A stretch of DNA of 5,606 nucleotides. It comes from Ilumatobacteraceae bacterium. GTDB taxonomy: Bacteria; Actinomycetota; Acidimicrobiia; Acidimicrobiales; Ilumatobacteraceae. Below, piece by piece: positions 1 to 5,606 of this stretch. The stretch spans positions 1-5,606 of the forward strand of contig JALRDI010000204.1 of the NCBI GenBank assembly GCA_023257035.1, in the 5' to 3' direction. Every line of letters starts with the position of its first letter. The first letter of the stretch is position 1. The translations under genes were made by a program, and so were the position numbers. A model generated the notes under the pieces. The model was not told the origin of the DNA and did no database searches. It saw nothing but the letters and a program-made list of their open reading frames with translations.

Positions 1-995
1 GTCTAGATGTTGCTGACGATGTGTTGACCATCACTGGAACTGATCTTGAACTAACGATCAGGGTTTCAGTGCCTGTTGGTATGGAAGCTGCCGGGTCGAC
101 CGTTATTCCAGCTCGACTTACGGCTGACATCGTGAAAGCACTTCCCGCCGGAAGCGTTGATATGGAACTTACGGCTGACAATGTTTCGATCTCCGCACAG
201 CGGAGCCAATTCGCGGTACGACCGATGGCGGTAGCCGACTTCCCCTCAATTGGATCGCCATCGAGCGAACCCTTTGTGCTCTCGGGATCGACCATGTCGG
301 CTGCCCTCGGCCAGGTCGTGCGGGCAGCAAGTACTGATGAAGCCCGCCAGCAATTAACGGGCGTTCTCATTGTCTCTGAAGATGACGCCGTGCGAATGGT
401 CGCGACCGACTCATATCGTCTCGCTGTTCGCGATCTTGACGAAGGGGCGCTGCTCGGGGCGGGCCAACAGGTGCTTGTTCCCGCTCGTGCCCTGAATGAG
501 GTTCAGCGTCTGGTCGGTGGCGAAGATGATCTCAAGGTGTATCTCGGCGAGAACGATGTCGTGTTTGAGATTGGCGATGTGCGTTTGACGACCCGCCTCA
601 TCGCTGCTGATTATCCGAACTATCGGAACCTCCTGCCGAGTTCATATCCAAATATCGCAACCATTGGGCGCGAAGCACTTCTTGATGCTCTGCGCCGTGT
701 TCGACTTCTTGCCCAAGGTGGCGCCACTCCGGTTCGCCTCCAACTCGAACAAGACCACGTGATTTTGTCGGCGATTACCACCGACGTCGGTGAAGCATCT
801 GAGCAAATTGACGCAACATTCGAAGGTGAACCGATGACTGTGGCGTTCAACCCTGACTATCTCGCAGCAGGTGTCGACGCGGTCGACGGTGATGAGGTTC
901 GCCTGGCAGTTGTTGACCCCATGAAACCGGCTGTTCTTCGCGGGGTTGGTCACGACGAATATCTCTACCTTCTGATGCCAGTTCGGGTTCCGTAG
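1..995 (+). CDS. dnaN: DNA polymerase III beta subunit (sliding clamp), 5' partial
   Basis: This is the ring-shaped processivity clamp that encircles DNA and tethers the replicative polymerase and repair proteins. The frame is open to the left edge (first full codon at base 3), and the visible 330 residues begin inside domain 1 at the TGTDLEL strand. About 45 N-terminal residues are therefore missing compared with a typical 370-380 aa clamp, and GTG 21 is an internal valine rather than a start. Two parts of the protein-binding cleft are visible: ATDSYRLA (bases 402-425), matching the E. coli ATDGHRLA stretch, and the C-terminal YLLMPVR just before the TAG stop. The protein ends in VRVP where many clamps end in a single leucine after PVR or PMR. 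The end of domain 3 is complete, with FNPDYLAAGV near base 846. recF follows after 9 bases, so co-transcription is likely. Identity is nearly certain. Confidence 0.97.
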   Translation, partial: LDVADDVLTITGTDLELTIRVSVPVGMEAAGSTVIPARLTADIVKALPAGSVDMELTADNVSISAQRSQFAVRPMAVADFPSIGSPSSEPFVLSGSTMSAALGQVVRAASTDEARQQLTGVLIVSEDDAVRMVATDSYRLAVRDLDEGALLGAGQQVLVPARALNEVQRLVGGEDDLKVYLGENDVVFEIGDVRLTTRLIAADYPNYRNLLPSSYPNIATIGREALLDALRRVRLLAQGGATPVRLQLEQDHVILSAITTDVGEASEQIDATFEGEPMTVAFNPDYLAAGVDAVDGDEVRLAVVDPMKPAVLRGVGHDEYLYLLMPVRVP

Positions 996-1004
996 TTCTG
1001 CGCC

Positions 1005-2090
1005 ATGCTCGTAGAGCGCCTTGAACTCGTCGACTTCAGGAACTACCAACACGCAACGTTCGATCTCACGGCGGGCATCACTTGTGTTATCGGCCAAAAC
1101 GGCCAGGGTAAAACCAACCTTGCAGAAGCGCTTGCCTACCTTTCTGGGCTCAGTTCATTTCGACAAGTACCTTCCGATGCCCTGGTGCGAGTTGGCGCCG
1201 ATCAGGCGATTGTGAGGGCATTCGTTGTCGAAGACGATGGCAGAACCTCGTTGATTGAAGTTGAGATTGCGCGTACTGGCCGCGGTCGGGTTCAGGTCAA
1301 CCGTCAGCGCCTCCAGCGAACGAGAGATTTGTTGGGAACCGTTCGAACATCGGTCTTTTCGCCAGATGATCTCACTCTTGTAAAAGGTGGCCCAGGTGAG
1401 CGCCGACGACTTCTTGATGATGCACTGGTGGCGCTCGCATCTAAAAATGACGCCTTGCGTCTTGAAGTTGATCGGGTATTGAAGCAACGCAACACGCTGT
1501 TGCGCCAATGTGGAGGACGTCTCAATGACGACGCAATCACCACTCTTGATGTGTGGGATGCCCGTTTAGCCGATGTCGGCGAGCGTCTCGGTCACGGACG
1601 GTCGGTCCTCGTCGAACGCCTACAACCCTTTGTGGACGAGGCGTACACGCAATTGGCCGGCGGGTCTCACAATGTTGTTTTGACATACGACCCTCAATGG
1701 CGGCAACAGGGACTTGCGGCCGCGCTCGCCGATGCTCGTTCGGATGACGTGCGCCGCGGGGTCTCAACAGTGGGGCCTCACCGCGATGAACTTGATCTCT
1801 TCATCAATGGTCTTCCTGCACGAACTCATGCCTCGCAGGGCGAACAGAGAACGTTGGCATTGAGTCTGCGTCTTGGCGCCCACCGGCTGGTAACAGACCA
1901 TGTTGGTTCAAGTCCGGTCCTCATTCTCGACGATGTGTTGTCCGAACTTGATGACGACCGCGCAACCGCATTGTTGAGCGAACTTCCTGCAGGACAGGTC
2001 GTGATCACGACGGCATCTCCACTTCCTGTGGCTGCCACTCCTGACCGGGTGCTTCGAATCCACGAAGGTACGGTGGTGAATGATGACTGA
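1005..2090 (+). CDS. recF: DNA replication and repair protein RecF
   Basis: RecF is an SMC/ABC-type ATPase that acts with RecO and RecR to direct RecA onto gapped DNA at stalled forks. The 361 aa product matches the family's usual 360-390 aa. Visible motifs are the N-terminal strand ending in DFRNY (10-14), Walker A GQNGQGKT (30-37), the family block FSPDDLTLVKGGPGERRR (118-135), VGPHRDEL (256-263), the ABC signature SQGEQRT (277-283; often SQGQQRT) and Walker B with D-loop PVLILDDVLSELD (304-316). All ATPase elements are intact. The ATG start places DFRNY at the usual distance from the N-terminus, although no clear Shine-Dalgarno precedes it. The gene lies 9 bases after dnaN and its last 11 bases overlap the DciA-like gene, so the three are probably translated from one message. 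Confidence 0.97.
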   Translation: MLVERLELVDFRNYQHATFDLTAGITCVIGQNGQGKTNLAEALAYLSGLSSFRQVPSDALVRVGADQAIVRAFVVEDDGRTSLIEVEIARTGRGRVQVNRQRLQRTRDLLGTVRTSVFSPDDLTLVKGGPGERRRLLDDALVALASKNDALRLEVDRVLKQRNTLLRQCGGRLNDDAITTLDVWDARLADVGERLGHGRSVLVERLQPFVDEAYTQLAGGSHNVVLTYDPQWRQQGLAAALADARSDDVRRGVSTVGPHRDELDLFINGLPARTHASQGEQRTLALSLRLGAHRLVTDHVGSSPVLILDDVLSELDDDRATALLSELPAGQVVITTASPLPVAATPDRVLRIHEGTVVNDD

Positions 2091-2391
2091 CGATGATGAT
2101 GTGATCTCGCTGTCGGCATCACTCGACTCGGTGGTGCGATCGTTGAGAGGTCCAAGTCGCGCCGAAGTCGGCGGGATCTTCGGCCGCTGGGAAGAAGCCG
2201 TCGGCGATTATGTCGCTCGACATGCTCGACCGTCGAGGTTCGAAGAGGGGTTGTTGGTCATCGATGTCGACGAACCTGCGTGGGTGACAGAAATTGAGTT
2301 CAGAACTGAAGAGATTTCTCGACGGCTTTTCGAAGTCGCTGATGTCAACGTGTCAACAATTGAAGTGAGAGTGGCGCGCCGCCGGCGATGA
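2080..2391 (+). CDS. dciA: DUF721 / DciA-family protein (replicative helicase-associated)
   Basis: This 103 aa protein belongs to the DUF721 family, whose members (DciA) interact with the replicative helicase DnaB and are thought to take the loader role in bacteria lacking DnaC or DnaI. The family pattern is visible: GRWEEAVGDYVARHARP (35-51), then EEGLLVIDVDEPAWV (55-69) with the conserved tryptophan of the PAW segment at 68, and a basic tail ending VARRRR. An acidic stretch of four aspartates lies at the N-terminus. The protein is short: mycobacterial DciA (Rv0004) is about 187 aa and has a long N-terminal extension that is absent here. Two adjacent ATGs (2080, 2083) are possible, and GAAGG at 2064-2068 suits the first. 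Either start lies inside recF, which suggests translational coupling. Assignment as dciA rests on the domain pattern and the position after recF; function is inferred from the family. Confidence 0.85.
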   Translation: MMTDDDDVISLSASLDSVVRSLRGPSRAEVGGIFGRWEEAVGDYVARHARPSRFEEGLLVIDVDEPAWVTEIEFRTEEISRRLFEVADVNVSTIEVRVARRRR

Positions 2392-2408
2392 TTCCGGCAT
2401 GATGTGGC

Positions 2409-2873
2409 ATGGCTTCCCAACTTCTTGAGCAACTTCGAGGTGATCTCAACGCAGCGATGAAGAGTCGCGACCAGGTGACCACTTCGACAATCCGGATGAT
2501 TTTGTCAGCTGTGCAGGTTGCGTCGGTGGCGGGCGACGAGGCCACAGATCTCTCTGATGCTGAGATCACGGCGGTATTGCGGTCGGAGGCTAAACGGCGT
2601 GTCGAAGCAGCTGAATTGTATGAGCAAGCTGGTCGAGCCGAGCAAGCCGCCTCTGAAAGAGGTGAACTTGCCGTTATCGAGAAGTATCTCCCAGCCGCGA
2701 TGGATGGCGCTGCTCTCCAAGCGATTGTCGATGAAGAGATTGCCGTCGCTCGCGAAGCGGGTGCTGAGGGACCAAAAGCGATGGGCCAAGTCATCAAAGC
2801 TGTGAAAGATCGTGCAGGAGACGGCGCCGATGGGGGTCGAATTGCTGGTCTGGTGAAGGCCTCACTGGCGTAA
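2409..2873 (+). CDS. yqeY: GatB/YqeY domain-containing protein
   Basis: This 154 aa protein has the usual YqeY length of about 150 aa. The domain is related to the C-terminal tail of GatB, a tRNA-binding part of the Asp/Glu-tRNA amidotransferase, but free-standing YqeY proteins have no firmly established function. Family blocks are visible in order: an N-terminal helix with AAMKSRDQVTTSTIRMILSA (15-34), the central KRRVEAAELYEQAGRAEQA (62-80) leading to ERGELAVIEKYLP (83-95), and the C-terminal KAMGQVIKAVKDRAGDGADG (123-142). It is mostly helical, with no signal peptide or membrane segment, so it is probably cytosolic. ATG 2409 is the only sensible start: the upstream ATGs at 2399 and 2402 are out of frame. 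There is no convincing Shine-Dalgarno. It sits 17 bases after the DciA gene and 209 bases before gyrB, so it is probably the last gene of the dnaN-recF-dciA unit. This is not its usual neighbourhood. Confidence 0.92.
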   Translation: MASQLLEQLRGDLNAAMKSRDQVTTSTIRMILSAVQVASVAGDEATDLSDAEITAVLRSEAKRRVEAAELYEQAGRAEQAASERGELAVIEKYLPAAMDGAALQAIVDEEIAVAREAGAEGPKAMGQVIKAVKDRAGDGADGGRIAGLVKASLA

Positions 2874-2903
2874 TTACGCGTTCTAGCCAGGCAATTGTCG
2901 TTG

Positions 2904-2930
2904 TGAAATGGGTCCCCCATTTTGATGGGG
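2904..2930 (+). terminator. Possible weak terminator: overlapping alternative hairpins
   Basis: AAATGGG (2906-2912) pairs with CCCATTT (2916-2922) across a TCC loop, extendable by two G-T pairs at the base. Alternatively CCCCAT (2915-2920) pairs with ATGGGG (2925-2930) across a TTTG loop. Both use the CCCAT at 2916-2920, so only one can form. The first resembles a weak intrinsic terminator, with A-rich and T-rich flanks around GGG/CCC, but there is no good T-run after either stem. The position 31 bases after the yqeY stop suits a terminator. Function is inferred. Confidence 0.4.
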
Positions 2931-2956
2931 CGTGACAGTTGTCGCCCAGGGTCAGA

Positions 2957-2990
2957 TTGACCGGTTCAGCGAACACCCGTTTGGTAGAAT
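2957..2990 (+). promoter_or_regulatory. Candidate gyrB(A) promoter with extended -10
   Basis: TAGAAT at 2985-2990 matches the -10 pattern TAnnnT and is preceded by TGG (2982-2984), giving the extended -10 form TGnTAGAAT. A good -35-like TTGACC lies at 2957-2962, but the spacer is 22 bases, well over the usual 16-18. No strong hexamer sits at 17 bases (CGGTTC, 2962-2967). The extended -10 may therefore carry most of the activity. GTTC-AGC-GAAC (2964-2974) is a small inverted repeat within the spacer. Transcription would start near 2996-2998, leaving a leader of about 85 bases before the GTG. A poorly spaced promoter is consistent with the known relaxation-stimulated control of gyrase genes, but that control is inferred here. 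Confidence 0.5.
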
Positions 2991-2996
2991 TTCTAA

Positions 2997-3025
2997 GTGC
3001 TTACAAGCCTTTCGGCTGTTTGCAC
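2997..3025 (+). promoter_or_regulatory. Hairpin at predicted 5' end of the gyrB mRNA
   Basis: GTGC (2997-3000) pairs with GCAC (3022-3025). After a symmetric TT/TT internal loop, AC (3003-3004) pairs with GT (3018-3019), and after a bulged A (3005), AGCC (3006-3009) pairs with GGCT (3014-3017) around a TTTC loop. That makes ten pairs in a 29-base element starting almost exactly at the predicted transcription start. No T-run follows, so it is not an intrinsic terminator. A 5' stabilising stem is the simplest reading. The pairing is visible; any role is inferred. Confidence 0.4.
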
Positions 3026-3072
3026 ACACTGGAGAAACACACCGTTTTCTTCAGTCTGTGACGACAACAAAT

Positions 3073-3077
3073 GAGGT
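3073..3077 (+). promoter_or_regulatory. Shine-Dalgarno GAGGT that decides the gyrB start
   Basis: GAGGT matches the anti-Shine-Dalgarno at five positions and lies 5 bases before GTG 3083, a normal spacing. It overlaps the upstream in-frame ATG (3071), which itself has no ribosome binding site before it. This favours GTG 3083 as the gyrB start. Confidence 0.75.
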
Positions 3078-3082
3078 ACTGC

Positions 3083-5038
3083 GTGTCCAAAGACACCGAA
3101 AAATCCAAGAGCGAATACGGCGCGAAAGACATCCAAGTTCTTGAGGGTCTTGATCCGGTTCGCAAACGTCCAGGCATGTACATCGGTTCGACTGGTTTGG
3201 CCGGCCTACATCACCTGATCTGGGAAGTTGTCGACAACTCTGTTGACGAGGCGATGGCTGGCTACTGCACAAAGATCGGCGTGACATTGCTGGCCGACGG
3301 TGGTTGTGAAGTCAGTGACAATGGCCGGGGAGTTCCGGTTGATCCGTACCCATCCGGGCCTCACAAAGGTAAAAGTGCTGCAGAGGTCGTGCTCACGGTG
3401 TTGCACGCCGGAGGAAAGTTTGGCGGCGAGGGCTACAAGGTTTCGGGTGGCCTGCACGGCGTCGGTGTCAGTGTGGTGAATGCCCTCTCTGAGCGGCTGT
3501 CAATCGAAATTGATCGTGACGGCAAGCGTTACTCGCAGGAGTATCACAACGGCGGAAAGCCAAAAAACAAACTCTCCTCAAAAGGCGAGACACCAAAACG
3601 TGGCCGAACCACCGGAACGACGGTGACGTTCTGGCCAGATCCAGCAATTTTCCACGCCGAAGGCACTGAATTCGTGGCGCGAACAGTGCTTGATCGTCTC
3701 CAGATCATGGCGTTCCTCAACCGCGGACTCGAGATTTCCTTCACTGATCAACGTCCCGAGCGCAAGCAAGAGGTCACCTTCCAATACAAGGGAGGGATTA
3801 TCGACTTCGTGAAGCATCTCAATCAGTCGAAAGACCCACTGTTCACAAAGGTCTGCCATTTTGAAGACGATGATGGTGAGGGCCAAAACCTCGACATTGC
3901 ACTGCAATGGAATACCGGATACCACGAAGGCATCCACGGGTACGCGAACGGCATTTCAACCATTGAGGGTGGAATGCACGTCGAGGGATTCCGAACAGCG
4001 TTGACGTCAGTTATGAACAAGTACGCCCGAGGCAAGAACTTGTTGAAAGAAAAAGATGACAATCTCACTGGTGAAGACATCCGTGAGGGCCTCACGGCGA
4101 TTATCTCTGTGAAGTTGCGTGAGCCACAGTTCGAGGGGCAGACGAAGGCAAAGCTCGGCAACGTGCCGATGCGATCGTTCGTTCAGAAAGCGACAAACGA
4201 ACGCCTCGCCGAATGGTTTGATGAGAACCCGACTGAGGCGAACAAGATCGTGAAGAAGGCAATTGCAGCACAGCAGGCCCGTGTTGCAGCGAAGAAAGCT
4301 CGAGAGACCGTCCGCCGCAAGACTGCGCTGTCTGGGGCGGGTATGCCCGACAAACTTCGTGATTGTTCATCTCGCAGCCCCGACGAATCAGAGATTTTCA
4401 TCGTTGAAGGTGACTCCGCTGGCGGTACTGCGATCAATGCTCGCGATCCACGTACTCAAGCAATCCTTCCCATCCGCGGAAAGATTCTCAACGTCGAACG
4501 TGCTCGCATCGACAAAATGTTGAAAAACAACGAGATTCAAGCACTGATTACCGCAATCGGCGCTGGTGTCGGCGAAGATTTCAATGTCGAGAAGGCTCGC
4601 TATCACAAGGTGATTGCGCTTTGTGACGCTGATGTTGATGGCAGTCACATCCGCACGCTGTTGCTGACATTTTTCTTCCGGCAAATGCGAGACCTCGTCG
4701 AAGCCGGGTACATCTACATTGCTCAGCCTCCGCTGTATTCAACAGAGGTCGGAAAAGAGAAGGTCTACCTCAAAGACGACCTCGCAAAAGACCGATTCCT
4801 TGTTGATCGCCCTAATCACCGAAAAGAATTTCAGCGTCTGAAAGGTCTCGGTGAAATGGACTGGCAAGAGCTTCGTGAGACCACCATTGACCCTGAGACC
4901 CGCACATTGCTGCAGGTCACCGTTGAAGAAGCAGCTGAGGCCGACATGGTCATGAGCGTGCTCATGGGCGACGACGTTGAGAGTCGCCGCAACTTCATCA
5001 CCACAAACGCCCGCGACGTGAGGAACCTTGATTTCTGA
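3083..5038 (+). CDS. gyrB: DNA gyrase subunit B (ATPase and TOPRIM subunit)
   Basis: GyrB drives ATP-dependent negative supercoiling by the GyrA2GyrB2 complex. From GTG 3083 the product is 651 aa, typical of gyrases without the roughly 170 aa insert of E. coli GyrB. The GHKL ATPase domain shows EVVDNSVDEA (48-57; catalytic Glu48, Mg-binding Asn52), DNGRGVPV (79-86), the ATP-lid motif GGLHGVG (122-128) and GTTVTF (178-183). The transducer carries the QTK loop (353-355, Lys355). The TOPRIM domain shows VEGDSAGG (441-448, Glu442), ILPIRGKILNVE (461-472) and DADVDGSHIRTLL (515-527). The C-terminal tail has GLGEMDW (588-594) and ends RRNFITTNARDVRNLDF, so the gene is complete. An ATG at 3071 would add four residues (MRYC), but the GAGGT Shine-Dalgarno favours GTG 3083. 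gyrA starts on the last base of the stop codon, so gyrBA is one transcript. Confidence 0.97.
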   Translation: MSKDTEKSKSEYGAKDIQVLEGLDPVRKRPGMYIGSTGLAGLHHLIWEVVDNSVDEAMAGYCTKIGVTLLADGGCEVSDNGRGVPVDPYPSGPHKGKSAAEVVLTVLHAGGKFGGEGYKVSGGLHGVGVSVVNALSERLSIEIDRDGKRYSQEYHNGGKPKNKLSSKGETPKRGRTTGTTVTFWPDPAIFHAEGTEFVARTVLDRLQIMAFLNRGLEISFTDQRPERKQEVTFQYKGGIIDFVKHLNQSKDPLFTKVCHFEDDDGEGQNLDIALQWNTGYHEGIHGYANGISTIEGGMHVEGFRTALTSVMNKYARGKNLLKEKDDNLTGEDIREGLTAIISVKLREPQFEGQTKAKLGNVPMRSFVQKATNERLAEWFDENPTEANKIVKKAIAAQQARVAAKKARETVRRKTALSGAGMPDKLRDCSSRSPDESEIFIVEGDSAGGTAINARDPRTQAILPIRGKILNVERARIDKMLKNNEIQALITAIGAGVGEDFNVEKARYHKVIALCDADVDGSHIRTLLLTFFFRQMRDLVEAGYIYIAQPPLYSTEVGKEKVYLKDDLAKDRFLVDRPNHRKEFQRLKGLGEMDWQELRETTIDPETRTLLQVTVEEAAEADMVMSVLMGDDVESRRNFITTNARDVRNLDF

Positions 5039-5606
5039 TGAGTGACGACCAAACCCCAACCGAACCAGAAGAACGACACGATCCGGTCCAGCCCATCGCG
5101 CTCCAAGATGAAATGGAGAACTCATTCTTGGAGTACGCGATGTCGGTCATCATGTCGCGTGCGTTGCCTGATGTTCGCGACGGACTCAAGCCAGTTCACC
5201 GACGCATCATTTGGGATATGGAGCAACAGGGTTTTCGCCCTGATCGCCCGTTTGTGAAGTGCGCCCGCGTCTCTGGTGACACGATGGCTCGCTATCACCC
5301 ACACGGCGACAGCGCCATTTACGACGCTCTCGTGCGATTAGCACAGCCATTCTCCGTGCGACACCCGCTTATTGACTTCCACGGAAACTATGGGTCGCCA
5401 GACTTTGGTCCGGCAGCCAGTCGATACACCGAGTGTCGTCTGCACCCACTCGCAATGCAGTTACTCGCCGATATCGACGAGGACACCGTCGACATGGTGC
5501 CGAACTACGACGGAAGCACCGAACAGCCATCGGTGTTGCCGGCACGGTTCCCGAACCTTCTCGTGAACGGCTCTCAAGGCATCGCCGTCGGCATGGCAAC
5601 GAACAT
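5038..5606 (+). CDS. gyrA: DNA gyrase subunit A, 3' partial
   Basis: GyrA cuts and rejoins both DNA strands through a covalent tyrosine link. Only the first 189 codons are in the window, covering the start of the winged-helix/breakage-reunion domain; the remaining three quarters or so and the stop lie beyond it. Seen here are ENSFLEYAMSVIMSRALPDV (27-46), the entry DGLKPVHRRI (48-57), HPHGDSAIYD (87-96), the catalytic pair Arg129-Tyr130 in ASRYTE, and LPARFPNLLVNGSQGIAVGM (167-186). The quinolone-region positions equal to E. coli Ser83 and Asp87 are Ser92 and Asp96, the sensitive-type residues; mycobacteria carry alanine at the first. The loop before the catalytic tyrosine (GSPDFGPAAS) is one residue shorter than in E. 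coli GyrA. ATG 5038 overlaps the gyrB TGA by one base, with GAGGA at 5020-5024 as a rather distant Shine-Dalgarno. ParC cannot be strictly excluded without the C-terminal domain, but the gyrB pairing supports GyrA. Confidence 0.95.
   Translation, partial: MSDDQTPTEPEERHDPVQPIALQDEMENSFLEYAMSVIMSRALPDVRDGLKPVHRRIIWDMEQQGFRPDRPFVKCARVSGDTMARYHPHGDSAIYDALVRLAQPFSVRHPLIDFHGNYGSPDFGPAASRYTECRLHPLAMQLLADIDEDTVDMVPNYDGSTEQPSVLPARFPNLLVNGSQGIAVGMATN

Larger units (their letters stand above)
2874..3082 (+). other. yqeY-gyrB intergenic region and gyrB leader
   Basis: This 209-base stretch is the only substantial non-coding space in the window. Its left part (2904-2930) holds two overlapping, mutually exclusive hairpins that may mark the end of the upstream operon. 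The middle (2957-2990) holds the best promoter candidate. The right part (about 2997-3082) would be the gyrB 5' untranslated leader, with a hairpin at its start and a Shine-Dalgarno at its end. I see no credible protein gene here: a frame running from 2932 into gyrB has no ribosome binding site and no recognisable product. Confidence 0.7.

Noticed and set aside
21..23. GTG at 21 as the dnaN start
   Set aside because: The frame is open upstream to the window edge and the protein there (LDVADDVLTITGTDLEL) continues the clamp domain 1 fold, so the start lies outside the window.
611..619. TTATCCGAA in dnaN as a DnaA box
   Set aside because: It departs from the TTATCCACA consensus at the 3' end, is isolated, and lies within conserved coding sequence (DYPNY).
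642..1097. Long open frame on the minus strand (151 codons) across the dnaN-recF junction
   Set aside because: It lies opposite two clearly conserved genes, shows no recognisable domain and has no supporting context; it is a shadow of their codon use.
2080..2104. ATGATG/GATGATGATG microrepeat at the recF-dciA overlap
   Set aside because: It is explained by two adjacent start codons and a run of aspartate codons; too short to be a meaningful repeat.
2345..2920. 191-codon minus-strand frame covering yqeY
   Set aside because: It is the antisense of a well-matched YqeY protein, with a low-complexity Ser/Ala/Arg-rich composition and no family resemblance.
3031..3034. GGAG in the gyrB leader as a ribosome binding site for a small upstream gene
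   Set aside because: No ATG, GTG or TTG start codon follows at a usable distance; the next GTG (3058) is too far and gives only the out-of-frame shadow.
2932..3144. 70-codon plus-strand frame across the gyrB leader and start, considered as a leader peptide
   Set aside because: It has no Shine-Dalgarno, its start lies upstream of the predicted transcription start, and it runs out of frame into gyrB codons.

Overview
This window is a piece of the chromosomal replication-origin neighbourhood of a bacterium, most likely an actinobacterium. All six genes lie on the + strand in the order dnaN (5' end cut off), recF, a short DUF721/dciA gene, a GatB/YqeY-domain gene, gyrB and gyrA (3' end cut off). 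The core order dnaN-recF-DUF721-gyrB-gyrA is the classic actinobacterial layout downstream of dnaA. By eye the GC content is moderate, lower than in most actinomycetes. With the GyrA and GyrB sequence style, this fits an Acidimicrobiia-like or other environmental lineage, but that placement is inference.

Region by region: 1-995 is the sliding clamp, lacking about 45 N-terminal residues. 1005-2090 is RecF, 9 bases downstream. 2080-2391 is the DciA-like gene, overlapping the end of recF by 11 bases. 2409-2873 is the YqeY-domain gene, 17 bases further on. 2874-3082 is the only real intergenic space. It carries two mutually exclusive small hairpins, a candidate extended -10 promoter, a hairpin at the predicted 5' end of the gyrB transcript, and a Shine-Dalgarno that places the gyrB start at GTG 3083. 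3083-5038 is gyrB, and gyrA begins at 5038 with a one-base stop/start overlap.

The genes form a replication toolkit: the clamp tethers the polymerase, RecF helps load RecA at gaps and stalled forks, DciA assists the replicative helicase, and gyrase relieves positive supercoils ahead of the fork. The tight spacing suggests one operon from dnaN to yqeY and a separate gyrBA unit with its own promoter. The odd member is yqeY, which is not part of the usual cluster.

I found no mobile element, CRISPR array, RNA gene or recognisable new system. The points worth a second look are the yqeY insertion, the structured gyrB leader and promoter, the gyrB start choice, and a shortened loop next to the GyrA catalytic tyrosine.
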